Part shown: piece by piece, positions 1-9,006 of the stretch
Layout: the number at the start of each line of letters is the position of its first letter
How positions within the stretch are numbered: position 1 is the first letter of the stretch
NCBI GenBank assembly: GCA_000437555.1
Contig: FR901028.1
Location: 293,805-316,523 of the forward strand
DNA from: Acidaminococcus sp. CAG:917
GTDB lineage: Bacteria; Bacillota; Clostridia; Christensenellales; CAG-917
Direction: 5' to 3'
DNA length: 22,719 bases
Notes under the pieces: generated by a model
Told to the model about the DNA's origin: nothing
Seen by the model: only the letters and a program-made list of their open reading frames with translations
The model's database searches: none
Made by a program: the position numbers and the translations under genes

Positions 1-60
1 AGGGAATTGTCCGGTTCGGAAAACTATCCTATCGTCATAGTCAAGGGCAGGGTAGTATAA
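1..60 (+). CDS. glgD: C-terminal end of probable GlgD (glucose-1-phosphate adenylyltransferase-like subunit), partial
   Basis: The first 19 codons of the window form an open frame that ends in TAA at 58-60. The tail reads SGSENYPIVIVKGRVV, which resembles the C-terminal beta-helix end of the ADP-glucose pyrophosphorylase family, where a 'pVVI-KG-VV' ending is usual. It lies 12 bases before glgA, and glgC-glgD-glgA is the common clostridial order, so GlgD is more likely than GlgC. The active site is outside the window, so the assignment rests on the short tail plus position. Confidence 0.6.
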   Translation, partial: RELSGSENYPIVIVKGRVV

Positions 61-61
61 T

Positions 62-67
62 AAGGAG
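62..67 (+). promoter_or_regulatory. Shine-Dalgarno site of glgA
   Basis: AAGGAG lies five bases before the ATG at 73 and fixes the glgA start. No promoter is visible in the 12-base gap after the upstream gene, so glgA is presumably co-transcribed with it. Confidence 0.75.
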
Positions 68-72
68 TATCT

Positions 73-1491
73 ATGAAAATTTTGTTTGTCGCATCTGAAG
101 CGGGTCCGTTTGCAAGAACGGGCGGTTTAGGCGACGTCGCCGCCGCTTTGCCTAAGGCTTTTAAGGCTTTAGGGCACGATATAAGGGTAGTCATACCTTA
201 TTATAAGCAGATTATCCCTTCGCAATATCAAAACCTTATGTCATACGAAGGCTCTACTTTTGTTGACCTCAGCTGGCGTAGGCAATACTGCGGCGTTTTT
301 AAAGCGGTATATGAAGGCATTACATATTACTTCATCGACAACGAGTATTATTTCAAGCGTCCCAATCTTTACGGAGATTTCGACGACGGCGAAAGATTCG
401 CGTTCTTTTCCAAAGCCGTTTTGGAATCTATGCCCATCATGGATTTCGTGCCCGATATCATTCACGCCAACGATTGGCAAACGGCACTCATTCCCGTATT
501 CCTCGATTGCTTCTATCGCTATTCAAAGGAATATCAGAAAATCAAAACGGTATTTACAATTCACAATATAGAATTTCAAGGCAAATACAACAAAAACCTC
601 ATCTACGATATTCTCGGCTTGCCTTACGGTGCGGAATCTCTCGTTGAGGACAGCGATTGCGTCAACTATATGAAAGGCGGTATAGAATCGGCGGCGAGAG
701 TTACCACCGTCAGCGAAACTTATGCCGAAGAACTTATGCATCCGTTCTATTCTTTCGGCCTTGACCCTATTCTGGGCAACCGCAAGTTTAAGATGAGGGG
801 AGTCATCAACGGAATAGATACCGTTTTATACGACCCGAAAACGGATAAGGCTCTGTTTAAAAATTATGACGTAAATTCCATTGCCGACAGAGTGGAAAAC
901 AAAAAGGGTTTGCTTGAAATGCTTGACCTTCCGTTCGACGCGGAAAAACCCGTCATCGGAATGGTTACCCGACTTACCGAACAAAAAGGTATGGACCTCG
1001 TTGCCGCAGTCATAGAGGAAATTCTTTCGGCAAATCTGCAGTTTATCGTGCTCGGTAAGGGCGATTGGAAATATGAGGAAATGTTCCGCTCTTTAGAGGG
1101 CAGATATCCCAAAAAACTTAAAGCAATCATCGGATTTTCAAGCGACATCGCTTCCAAGATTTATGCAGGCAGCGATATGTTCTTGATGCCGTCCAAGTTT
1201 GAGCCGTGCGGTCTTTCGCAGATGATAGCAATGCGTTACGGTTCAATCCCCATCGTCAGAGAGACAGGCGGTCTTAAAGACAGCGTTACTCCTTTCGACG
1301 GAGAAAAGGGAAGCGGTTTTACGTTTAAAACCTACAATTCATACGATATGCTCGACGCCGTATGGCGTGCGTTCGGAACGTATCAGGATAAGGAAAAATG
1401 GCAAAAGATTATGACCAACGCCATGAACGAAGATTTCAGTTGGGAAAAATCCGCCAAAAAATATATCGAAATTTATAAAGATATTAAATAA
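73..1491 (+). CDS. glgA: Glycogen synthase GlgA (ADP-glucose type, GT5)
   Basis: This 472-residue protein should transfer glucose from ADP-glucose to the non-reducing end of alpha-1,4-glucan in the cytoplasm. The N-terminal nucleotide-sugar loop is RTGGLGD (residues 15-21). THNIEFQG follows at 162-169, TRLTEQKG at 299-306 (R300 and K305 correspond to catalytic residues known in the E. coli enzyme), and PSKFEPCGL at 373-381 with E377. The length is normal for GT5 glycogen synthases. One oddity is that the usual Lys of the KxGGL motif is Arg15. It follows the probable glgD tail and precedes glgP, so synthesis and breakdown genes sit together. Family identity is secure. Confidence 0.97.
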   Translation: MKILFVASEAGPFARTGGLGDVAAALPKAFKALGHDIRVVIPYYKQIIPSQYQNLMSYEGSTFVDLSWRRQYCGVFKAVYEGITYYFIDNEYYFKRPNLYGDFDDGERFAFFSKAVLESMPIMDFVPDIIHANDWQTALIPVFLDCFYRYSKEYQKIKTVFTIHNIEFQGKYNKNLIYDILGLPYGAESLVEDSDCVNYMKGGIESAARVTTVSETYAEELMHPFYSFGLDPILGNRKFKMRGVINGIDTVLYDPKTDKALFKNYDVNSIADRVENKKGLLEMLDLPFDAEKPVIGMVTRLTEQKGMDLVAAVIEEILSANLQFIVLGKGDWKYEEMFRSLEGRYPKKLKAIIGFSSDIASKIYAGSDMFLMPSKFEPCGLSQMIAMRYGSIPIVRETGGLKDSVTPFDGEKGSGFTFKTYNSYDMLDAVWRAFGTYQDKEKWQKIMTNAMNEDFSWEKSAKKYIEIYKDIK

Positions 1492-1520
1492 ACGCACGGC
1501 ATTATGTCGTCCGTTCCTTT

Positions 1521-1544
1521 CAACCGCTATTAAAATGGCGGTTG
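1521..1544 (+). terminator. Hairpin downstream of glgA (possible terminator or processing site)
   Basis: A near-perfect 10-bp stem (CAACCGCTAT / ATGGCGGTTG, one G-T pair) with a TAAA tetraloop lies 30 bases after the glgA stop. It is not directly followed by a T-run. A T-rich stretch with a second small fold begins about 17 bases later (CGAAAA TT TTTTCG, about 1557-1570). It may be a terminator or an mRNA-stabilising hairpin between glgA and glgP. Confidence 0.5.
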
Positions 1545-1597
1545 TCGTTTGAAAGCGAAAATTTTTTCGTTTTCGGCTTATTATCTTAATTAATTCT

Positions 1598-1626
1598 TTG
1601 ACGTTGGCTCAATAAGTATTTTCAAT
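1598..1626 (+). promoter_or_regulatory. Weak candidate sigma-A promoter for glgP
   Basis: TTGACG (1598-1603) and TTCAAT (1621-1626) are separated by 17 bases. The -10 matches the consensus at only four of six positions. A second TTGACA at 1660-1665 has no good partner. If used, the glgP leader would be about 85 bases long. Confidence is low. Confidence 0.3.
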
Positions 1627-1716
1627 CTTTTACGCCATACGGACGTCAGAGAGTTTCGGTTGACAGACGTTGTTCAATTTTACGCTTTAGGGCGTTACAT
1701 AAAAAGGAAGGTATAA

Positions 1717-4134
1717 ATGGACACTTTTAAGACTACTAGCAAAGACTTTGAAAAAGAAATTGTTTCTACCCTCGCAAGGTATTTCGGACTTAAACAGGAA
1801 GAAGCGACTAAACAACAGATTTATCAGGCCGTGTGTATAGTCGTCAGAGAAAAATTAACTCAGGCAAGGTCTAATTTTAAAAAGACTGTCAGAGAGAAAA
1901 ACGGCAAAATCATTTACTATATGTCAATGGAATTTTTGCTCGGTCGTTCGCTAAAAAACCACATATTCAATATGGGTATAATGAACGAAGTCGAAGCGGC
2001 GGTTAAATCGCTCGGTTTCGATATGAACGAGATATATGAACTCGAGCCGGACGCAGGTCTCGGAAACGGCGGTCTAGGCAGACTTGCCGCCGCTTATATG
2101 GATTCTCTCACTTCCCTCGGATATGCGGCAAGCGGTTTTTCGATTTTATACGATTACGGTATTTTCAAACAGATTATCGTGGACGGTTGGCAGCTTGAGC
2201 AACCCGATGATTGGCTCAAAGGCGGAAGCGTATGGCTCAATCCCCGTATGCAGGACGTATACGAAGTCAACTTCGGAGGCACGGTAGAGCAGGTATGGGA
2301 AGACGGAAATTTAAAAGTTCACCTCAAAAATCCTATGACCGTTCTTGCCGTTCCGTATGATATGAACGTATCGGGCTATGCTACTTCGGCGGTCAATAAA
2401 TTGAGACTTTGGTCGGCAAAGGCGCCTATCGACTTCGATATGACGATGTTCTCGAGGGGAGAATACGTCAAGGCGACGGCGGCTAAAGCAATGGCAGAAT
2501 CCATTTCAAAAGTTTTGTATCCTGCCGACGACAACTATGAAGGAAAGTCGCTCAGACTCAAACAGCAATATTTCTTCGTGTCGGCGTCTATTCAAAGCAT
2601 AATAAAGCGTCATTTAAAGACAAATCCCACGCTTGACAACCTCGGCGAGTGCGTCGCTATCCATATCAACGATACGCATCCGACGCTTTGCATACCGGAA
2701 CTTATGCGTATACTTTTGGACGTTTACGGTTACGGTTGGGAAAAGGCATGGCAAATTTGTCAGGAGACGATATCGTATACAAATCACACCGTTATGGCGG
2801 AGGCTCTCGAGACCTGGCCGCAGAGTCTGTTTGAAAATCTGCTTCCCCGTATCTTCCAAATCGTGGGCGAGATAAACCAACGTTTTTGCAAGGAACTTTG
2901 GGATTTTTATCCGAACGACTGGGACAAAGTTTCCAAAAACGCAATTTTGTCAAACGGACAAGTTAAAATGGCAAATCTGTGTCTTGCCACCTCACACACC
3001 GTCAACGGCGTTTCAAAGCTTCACAGCGAGATTTTAAAGAACGACGTTTTCAACGATTACTACCGTATGCACCCCGAAAAGTTCACCAACGTCACAAACG
3101 GTATAACTCACCGCAGATGGGTGACAGAGGCAAACCCCGAACTTTCCAAGCTTGTGTGCGACCTCATAGGCGACAAGTGGATGAAAAATCCCGAAGCTCT
3201 TGAAAACTTGTTGAAGTATAAAGGCGATAAACAAGTGCTTACGCGTCTTGCCGCAGTAAAGCGTCAAAACAAAGAAAGACTTGCAAAATTCATTCAAGCT
3301 AAAAACAACGTCATTGTTGACCCCGATTCTATATTCGACGTGCAGGTAAAACGTTTGCACGAATACAAGCGTCAGCTTTTAAATGCGCTTCACATTCTCG
3401 ACCTCTATTACAGGTTAAAAGAGAATCCGTCGCTTGACATTAAGCCAAGGACGTTCATTTTTGCGGCTAAGGCGGCAAGCGCATATTATATGGCAAAACA
3501 AATTATCCGTCTTATCTGTATGATAGGCAAGATGGTCAACAACGACCCCGATATAAACGGAAAAATAAAAGTCGTTTTCCTTGAAAACTACAGCGTCTCT
3601 CTCGCGGAAATCATTATGCCTGCGTCAGAGGTTTCGGAGCAAATTTCCCTTGCCGGCAAAGAAGCTTCGGGAACGGGCAATATGAAGTTTATGATAAACG
3701 GAGCCGTGACTATCGGAACGCTTGACGGGGCAAACGTTGAAATTCACGAAGAAGTCGGCGACGAAAATATCTTCCTTTTCGGACTTTTAACCGAGCAGGT
3801 GCAAGAGCTTTACCGTAGCGGTTATAATCCGAGCGCATATTATCAGAACAATCCATCTTTAAAACGAGTTATCGACAGTTTGCGCGCGGGAATTGCCGAC
3901 GTTCAGTTCGGTGAAATAGCCGATTCTCTCGTTACAGGCGGCGATACTTATATGTGCCTTGCCGATTTTGACAGTTATAAAGCGGCACAGGCAAAAATCA
4001 ACGACGCATATTGCGATAAGGAAAGATGGAACAGAATGAGTCTTGTAAATATCGCAAAGGCAGGCTTCTTCGCTTCCGACAGAGCGGTAAAAGAATACGC
4101 TGACAGAATCTGGCAACTTAAGACTATAGTATAA
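1717..4134 (+). CDS. glgP: Glycogen/alpha-glucan phosphorylase GlgP (GT35)
   Basis: This 805-residue enzyme should release glucose-1-phosphate from the non-reducing ends of glycogen or maltodextrin using phosphate and pyridoxal phosphate. The PLP-binding segment EASGTGNMKF carries the Schiff-base lysine at K657 and is followed by TIGTLDGANVEI. Other family blocks are YYMSMEFLLGRSL near residue 68, LGNGGLGRLAA near 115, and HINDTHPT and TNHTVMAEALE in the middle. The length matches bacterial GlgP/MalP. The start is supported by AAGGAAGG at 1704-1711. The GH13 gene begins one base after its stop, so the two enzymes are probably produced together. GlgP versus MalP substrate preference cannot be settled from sequence. 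Confidence 0.96.
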   Translation: MDTFKTTSKDFEKEIVSTLARYFGLKQEEATKQQIYQAVCIVVREKLTQARSNFKKTVREKNGKIIYYMSMEFLLGRSLKNHIFNMGIMNEVEAAVKSLGFDMNEIYELEPDAGLGNGGLGRLAAAYMDSLTSLGYAASGFSILYDYGIFKQIIVDGWQLEQPDDWLKGGSVWLNPRMQDVYEVNFGGTVEQVWEDGNLKVHLKNPMTVLAVPYDMNVSGYATSAVNKLRLWSAKAPIDFDMTMFSRGEYVKATAAKAMAESISKVLYPADDNYEGKSLRLKQQYFFVSASIQSIIKRHLKTNPTLDNLGECVAIHINDTHPTLCIPELMRILLDVYGYGWEKAWQICQETISYTNHTVMAEALETWPQSLFENLLPRIFQIVGEINQRFCKELWDFYPNDWDKVSKNAILSNGQVKMANLCLATSHTVNGVSKLHSEILKNDVFNDYYRMHPEKFTNVTNGITHRRWVTEANPELSKLVCDLIGDKWMKNPEALENLLKYKGDKQVLTRLAAVKRQNKERLAKFIQAKNNVIVDPDSIFDVQVKRLHEYKRQLLNALHILDLYYRLKENPSLDIKPRTFIFAAKAASAYYMAKQIIRLICMIGKMVNNDPDINGKIKVVFLENYSVSLAEIIMPASEVSEQISLAGKEASGTGNMKFMINGAVTIGTLDGANVEIHEEVGDENIFLFGLLTEQVQELYRSGYNPSAYYQNNPSLKRVIDSLRAGIADVQFGEIADSLVTGGDTYMCLADFDSYKAAQAKINDAYCDKERWNRMSLVNIAKAGFFASDRAVKEYADRIWQLKTIV

Positions 4135-4135
4135 A

Positions 4136-5938
4136 ATGTTTAATCCGTTAATTCATAAAAAACCTTACGGCGCGACTGTCGTCGGTAAAGAAAATTATAT
4201 CGAATTTCCTCTTGACCCGGACTTCAGGGTCAAGAGGGTTCGTTTTATTTTGAGAAAAGACGACCGCAGTTACGCTTACGAGATGAGTAAAACGCAGGAC
4301 GGCGTTTTTTTTCTCAATTTTAAAGTTTCGGAATACGGTATATGGTATTACCGTTTTGAGGCGGATACCGACGGCGGTATACTTTATTTCGGTCAGGGAG
4401 AAGACGGAGTCGCGATATGCGGCGAATGGCTTCCCGAATGGCAGCTTACCGTATCCAAAATCGATTACCAAACTCCTCAATGGGCAAAAGCCGGGATAAT
4501 ATATCATATTTTTGCCGACAGATTTTGTAAAGTGGGAGATAATCCTTTCGATAAAGACGGCACACTACACAAAGATTGGTATGAAAATCCCGTTGTGGCA
4601 AATCAGGGTGAAGAATACCGCGCAGACGACTTTTTCGGCGGCAATATAAATGGAATAATTTCCAAACTCGATTATTTGAAAAGTCTGGGAGTTACCATAA
4701 TTTATCTTTCGCCTGTATTTGAATCCTTTTCAAATCACCGTTATGATACGGCGGACTATTTCAAGATAGACCCGCTTTTCGGAACGGAGGAAGAATTTAA
4801 AGACTTGATTAAACAGGCAAAGGACAGAGGAATGTATATAATGCTTGACGGCGTGTTCAATCATACAGGCTCGGACAGCATTTACTTCAATAAAAAAGGG
4901 AGGTATCCCACGCTCGGCGCTTATCAGAGTAAAGAGTCGCCGTATTACGATTGGTATTATTTTTACGACTATCCCGACAGTTATCATTGTTGGTGGGGAA
5001 GCACTGTCGTTCCCACCGTCAATAAGTCCAGCGAAAGCTATCGTAAGATGATTTTCGGAAAGAGCGGCGTTTTCGACAAATGGACAAGTCTCGGCGTTAA
5101 GGGCTGGCGACTTGACGTCGTCGACGAACTTCCCATCGACTTTGTCAATCTCATTCGCTCGTGCGTCAAAAAAATCGATTCCGAGTGTCTTATAATAGGC
5201 GAGGTGTGGGAAGACGCTTCCACTAAGGTGGCATACAGTCAGTGGCGTCCCTATTTTATGGGTGAACAGCTCGACGGCGTTATGAATTATCCGTTCAAAG
5301 AAGCGATACTCGAATTTTCTATGCGTGGCGACGTTAAAAAACTAAAAGGCGCGCTGTCAAAAATAATGCAAAATTATCCCAAGCAGTCGCTCGACGTATT
5401 GCTGAATATGCTTGACTCTCACGACACGGTAAGAGTTTTAAATACTCTCGCCGAATATCCCATCGACGGCACCACCAAAAGGGAGAGGCTTGAAATAAAA
5501 ATAAGAGGAGAGTTTTTAGACAGGGCAAAATTGAGACTTAAAATCGCGCTTTCGCTTTTATATTTTTTGCCGGGAAATCCGTGCGTATATTACGGCGACG
5601 AAGCGGGGCTTACAGGATATGAAGACCCTATGAACAGAAAGACTTATCCGTGGGGATTTGAGGATAAAGAAATTCTCGATTTTTACACAAAGCTCGGTCA
5701 CGTCAGAAGTATGTTAAAAGAGGAAATGCTTGGCGAAACATATTTTGACGACGACAACGAAATTGTTCACATTGTCAGAGTAAACGGCAAAAAGAGGGCG
5801 GATATTTTTGTCAATAATACGCCTAATCACGTTACGAGGCAGTTTGATTTTGACGCGATAAATATGCTTGACGAGCGCACCTGCCACGGCAAAATCACGA
5901 TTGAGCCTTACGACTTTGCCGTGCTGAAAAAAGACTAA
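4136..5938 (+). CDS. GH13 alpha-glucanase, neopullulanase/cyclomaltodextrinase-like
   Basis: This 600-residue enzyme is likely an intracellular hydrolase of maltodextrins, cyclodextrins or pullulan-like glucans; no signal peptide is visible. An N-terminal beta-rich module (about 1-110, CBM34-like) precedes the TIM barrel. The four GH13 motifs are present: DGVFNH (D238-H243), GWRLDVVDE with nucleophile D327, IIGEVWED with acid/base E356, and DSHDT with D430. VYYGDEAGLTG lies near the end of the barrel, and a short C-terminal beta domain follows. The ATG begins one base after the glgP stop and has no strong Shine-Dalgarno, so translation is probably coupled. The context suggests shortening of phosphorylase-limit chains. 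Exact specificity (neopullulanase, cyclomaltodextrinase or maltogenic amylase) is not decidable here. Confidence 0.9.
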   Translation: MFNPLIHKKPYGATVVGKENYIEFPLDPDFRVKRVRFILRKDDRSYAYEMSKTQDGVFFLNFKVSEYGIWYYRFEADTDGGILYFGQGEDGVAICGEWLPEWQLTVSKIDYQTPQWAKAGIIYHIFADRFCKVGDNPFDKDGTLHKDWYENPVVANQGEEYRADDFFGGNINGIISKLDYLKSLGVTIIYLSPVFESFSNHRYDTADYFKIDPLFGTEEEFKDLIKQAKDRGMYIMLDGVFNHTGSDSIYFNKKGRYPTLGAYQSKESPYYDWYYFYDYPDSYHCWWGSTVVPTVNKSSESYRKMIFGKSGVFDKWTSLGVKGWRLDVVDELPIDFVNLIRSCVKKIDSECLIIGEVWEDASTKVAYSQWRPYFMGEQLDGVMNYPFKEAILEFSMRGDVKKLKGALSKIMQNYPKQSLDVLLNMLDSHDTVRVLNTLAEYPIDGTTKRERLEIKIRGEFLDRAKLRLKIALSLLYFLPGNPCVYYGDEAGLTGYEDPMNRKTYPWGFEDKEILDFYTKLGHVRSMLKEEMLGETYFDDDNEIVHIVRVNGKKRADIFVNNTPNHVTRQFDFDAINMLDERTCHGKITIEPYDFAVLKKD

Positions 5939-6018
5939 TGTAAAAGCTCGATAACTTTTAAAATATTCAAACCGGCAATGTTTAACGCATATTCTTAAAT
6001 ATGACAATATAACCGATT

Positions 6019-6060
6019 AAAGCAATTATTATTTTTACGTAGTAATTGCTTTTATTTTAT
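6019..6060. terminator. Intrinsic terminator after the GH13 gene
   Basis: A 10-bp stem AAAGCAATTA (6019-6028) / TAATTGCTTT (6043-6052) with a 14-base loop is followed by a T-rich tail. It closes the glgP-GH13 transcript and separates it from the transporter gene. Confidence 0.65.
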
Positions 6061-6088
6061 TCTTTATACGAGAATGCGATATTGAGTA

Positions 6089-6117
6089 TTTACAAAGGCT
6101 TATTTTTGTAGTAAAAT
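6089..6117 (+). promoter_or_regulatory. Candidate sigma-A promoter of the MFS transporter
   Basis: TTTACA (6089-6094), a 17-base spacer and TAAAAT (6112-6117) form a good promoter, each hexamer one mismatch from consensus. The start would be near 6124, giving a leader of about 100 bases before the AAGGAG site at 6217-6222. Confidence 0.55.
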
Positions 6118-6227
6118 GATTAAGATATATTATTTATTTTACAGCTTGATAAAAGTTGCCGCATAACGCATCATAAAGCGGTAAAACGAATAATATAGAT
6201 GTTATTTATTTATGATAAGGAGAATTT

Positions 6228-8270
6228 ATGGTGGAAAAGGATTTGACTAACGTCGAATCGGATATTCAGCAGGAAACCGGCACGCCATCGGATTCGGGGC
6301 AGGGACAGGAAAAAAAGCTAAAGCTTGATTATCCTCAAACAATAAAAGTGGGATTTGCTTTCGCTATTATAATGATTTTCTGGACCGCTTACGATTTCGT
6401 CGTGCCGCTTTTATTGGAAAACGCTTTCGGACTTTCCAACACTATGCGCGGCTTGATAATGGGACTTGACAATCTACTCAGTTTGTTTTTGCTTCCCGTT
6501 TTCGGCAGAATATCCGACAAAGCAAAAGGTAAGCTTGTTCAAAAGTGGGGCAGAAGAACGCCTTTTATTGTTTTCGGCACAATTGCGGCAGTCGTATTTA
6601 TGATATTTGTGCCTATAACCGCTCACAAGCAGCTTCAACGAGCCGACGTCATACGAACAAGCTATGAACAAATGTTAAACGACGACGCTTTTATGAGTGA
6701 GCGTTTGAATCAATTTTACGGAAATACCGCCTATGATTATGACAAGGAATATATCGAAAACACCTTGGGACTTTCCGAGGCGGAATATAAGGCCATAAGA
6801 TACGACAACAAACTTGTTGCCACAAGCGGGTTTTTGGGAATAGGCGGCACAACGTATACTTACGACGGAAAGGAAGTTTCACTGTCTGATACCGTTACCA
6901 CGGATAAGGGCGATACGGTTAAAGTGAGTGAGATAAAAGAGATGAACGACCGCTATGACCTTTGCGTAAAATCGGGTATGAATACCTGGATAAGCGAAAG
7001 GGTGAATGAAGCAATGCTCAACTCTCAAGCGGGTATAACAAGTATATCTCTTTATATGGTTATGCTTCTGCTAACTCTTGTCGCTATGGCGACTTTCCGT
7101 TCGCCTGCGGTAGCTCTTATGCCCGACGTAACGCCTAAGCCGCTGCGTTCGCAAGGAAATGCAATGATAAACCTTATGGGCGGCATAGGAGGCGCGATTG
7201 CGTTTTTGATTTATACGGTTGCGCTCATTTTCGAGAGTTTGAACTCGTTTGCCATAATTTTCGGCGCGGTGGCGTGCGGTATGATTGCGCTTCTGGTTTG
7301 CTTTATATTGCTTGTCAATGAGCGCAAGATGGTAAAACGCTGTGAGGAAATTTGTGAGGAGTTCCATATAACCGACGCCGATGAGGAAACAAACGACCTC
7401 AAAAAGATTGAAGAAGAAATCGTCGAATTTGAAAGCGAATCGGAAAAGGCGGCAACTCTTCCCACCGACGTGTCTTTAGAGGGCGAAAAGGTGGAAGAAG
7501 AAATTGCCCAAAGCGGCAAAAAGAGACTTAGCTTTACAGAAAAAATGGAGCGCAAGTTCAACGAAAAATATAAGGACTTGTCGCCCGAGGAAAGAAAGAA
7601 AAAACTTGAAAAAGCAAAATTTGTGTCTTTCCTTTTAATACTTGCTTCAATATTTATGTGGTTTATGGGTTATAACGCGGTTTCTTCAAACCTTTCCATT
7701 TACTGCGTAAAAGCGTTAAATCTTAAAGCCTCGGTGGCTTCTATTATATCGGGCGTTTCCATGGGCGTCAGCGCTATTGCGTTTATTCCTGTCGGATACC
7801 TTGCCGCCAAGATAGGAAGAAAGAAATCTATAATGATAGGATTCGGACTTGCCGTTATATCATTCGTGTTGATTTTCGCCGCCGTGCAGGCAAACACCAA
7901 TCAGCTTATACCTGCCGCGCTGTTCGCTTTGTTTTATCTCATAGCCGGATTTGGTCTGATTATCGCGAACGTCAACACATTCCCGATGGTCGTCGAACTT
8001 GCCAAAGCGGAGGACTGCGGAAAATATACCGGCTTTTATTATACGGCTACAATGTCGGCTCAGGCAATAACGCCGTTTATCGCAGGTCTTGTTATGGACT
8101 ATGTCGGCAAAAGATTCCTGTTTTTATATTCGGCAATATGCGTGGTCATTGCAATAGCAATTATGTTCTTTGTCAGATACGGAGACAGCATGCAGATTCA
8201 ACCCGGCAAAAAACTTACAAAAGAGGAGAAAAAGCAAATCAGACTCGAGTCGATGGATTCGGCGGATTAA
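6228..8270 (+). CDS. MFS sugar transporter, SLC45/GPH-like, with large insertions
   Basis: This 680-residue membrane protein is predicted to have 12 transmembrane segments (roughly 40-62, 72-92, 111-131, 271-291, 312-334, 340-363, 465-485, 500-525, 534-553, 560-582, 600-622, 630-650). MFS loop motifs are visible at GRISDKAKGK (93-102) with WGRRTP (107-112), and at GYLAAKIGRKK (523-533). The segment MPDVTPKPLRSQGNAMIN (298-315) is typical of the SLC45/glycoside-transporter branch. It is much longer than a standard 400-500 residue MFS protein. About 140 residues are inserted between TM3 and TM4 (predicted outside the cell), and a charged, Glu/Lys-rich loop of about 100 residues links the two halves inside. 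It has its own promoter and follows a glucan-hydrolase gene, so maltodextrin or glucoside transport is an inference. The substrate is unknown. Confidence 0.85.
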   Translation: MVEKDLTNVESDIQQETGTPSDSGQGQEKKLKLDYPQTIKVGFAFAIIMIFWTAYDFVVPLLLENAFGLSNTMRGLIMGLDNLLSLFLLPVFGRISDKAKGKLVQKWGRRTPFIVFGTIAAVVFMIFVPITAHKQLQRADVIRTSYEQMLNDDAFMSERLNQFYGNTAYDYDKEYIENTLGLSEAEYKAIRYDNKLVATSGFLGIGGTTYTYDGKEVSLSDTVTTDKGDTVKVSEIKEMNDRYDLCVKSGMNTWISERVNEAMLNSQAGITSISLYMVMLLLTLVAMATFRSPAVALMPDVTPKPLRSQGNAMINLMGGIGGAIAFLIYTVALIFESLNSFAIIFGAVACGMIALLVCFILLVNERKMVKRCEEICEEFHITDADEETNDLKKIEEEIVEFESESEKAATLPTDVSLEGEKVEEEIAQSGKKRLSFTEKMERKFNEKYKDLSPEERKKKLEKAKFVSFLLILASIFMWFMGYNAVSSNLSIYCVKALNLKASVASIISGVSMGVSAIAFIPVGYLAAKIGRKKSIMIGFGLAVISFVLIFAAVQANTNQLIPAALFALFYLIAGFGLIIANVNTFPMVVELAKAEDCGKYTGFYYTATMSAQAITPFIAGLVMDYVGKRFLFLYSAICVVIAIAIMFFVRYGDSMQIQPGKKLTKEEKKQIRLESMDSAD

Positions 8271-8320
8271 AAGCATTTTGTCGACCATATCACATAATTT
8301 ACGTAAAGTGCATTTCAATT

Positions 8321-8347
8321 AAAAAAGAGCCTTATGGCTCTTTTTTT
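8321..8347 (+). terminator. Intrinsic terminator of the MFS gene
   Basis: GAGCC (8327-8331), loop TTAT, GGCTC (8336-8340), extended by an A-run before and a seven-T run after. This is a classic rho-independent terminator about 50 bases past the stop. Confidence 0.9.
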
Positions 8348-8490
8348 GACATTAAATATATAGAAGGTGAAGCCTTTAAAAAGTATGCCGAAGAAAATCT
8401 TGTATCTTGAAGATAATATAAATTTTTTATTTTTAGATATAGAGCAGAAGATATTTGATAATATAATACGGCGATTAAAAAATCGGCAGG

Positions 8491-9006
8491 TTACTTTTCA
8501 AACAAGTTTATGATATTCTTGTTTTTTTTCTCAGCATACTCGTAAGCTATTTTCGTTCCGCTTTTAGGGTGACGCACAATCGGATTTTTCTTAAATGTGT
8601 ATGAACTCGGCATATAAGTTTTGTCATAATAAAATACGCAAAAATCCGAAATATCAATCATATAAAAATTCCGCTTTACGTAAACCGCTTTGCCGGCATT
8701 CTTCAAGTTCGGAAGGCACAATGTGTTTTCAAAGAAACTTTTCAAAAAATCGGTATACCTTTCGTCGGCGTTAAAGTATTCAGCCTTCACGTAAACTCTT
8801 TCGATATCGCCGTTGATTTCCTTCAGTTCGGATACGCATTCGTAGCACAACGCGTCAAATTCGCTGTTGCTCCCGAACAGAAAAATGCGTGTGCCTTGGG
8901 ATATAAGATTTATTATCAACTCGTTTATGCGCTTTAACAATGCAGGCGAGCGATTGATAGTTCGGTGTCCTATAAAACAGCAAATTTTATGTTTTTCACT
9001 CAACAA
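8491..9006 (-). CDS. SLOG-family (Rossmann-like nucleotide-binding) protein
   Basis: This 171-residue cytoplasmic protein starts with KICCFIGHRTI, the hallmark first strand and loop of SLOG/YpsA-type proteins, followed by a helix and FLFGSNSEFDALCYECV, a glycine/serine loop plus helix typical of the fold. The SLOG superfamily binds nucleotides or nucleotide-derived ligands and often acts in signalling or defence contexts; no enzymatic role is assigned here. No ATG fits the N-terminus: translation appears to begin at TTG (9004-9006, or the next TTG at 9001-9003), with GGAGAG at 9012-9017 upstream. It is divergent from the XRE regulator at 9169, which suggests a regulator-target pair. Confidence 0.8.
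   Translation of the reverse strand: MLSEKHKICCFIGHRTINRSPALLKRINELIINLISQGTRIFLFGSNSEFDALCYECVSELKEINGDIERVYVKAEYFNADERYTDFLKSFFENTLCLPNLKNAGKAVYVKRNFYMIDISDFCVFYYDKTYMPSSYTFKKNPIVRHPKSGTKIAYEYAEKKNKNIINLFEK

Noticed and set aside
8348..8410. Coding-like stretch after the MFS terminator (reads DIKYIEGEAFKKYAEENL then stop)
   Set aside because: About 20 codons, with no start or ribosome site; it could be a gene remnant, but chance is equally likely.
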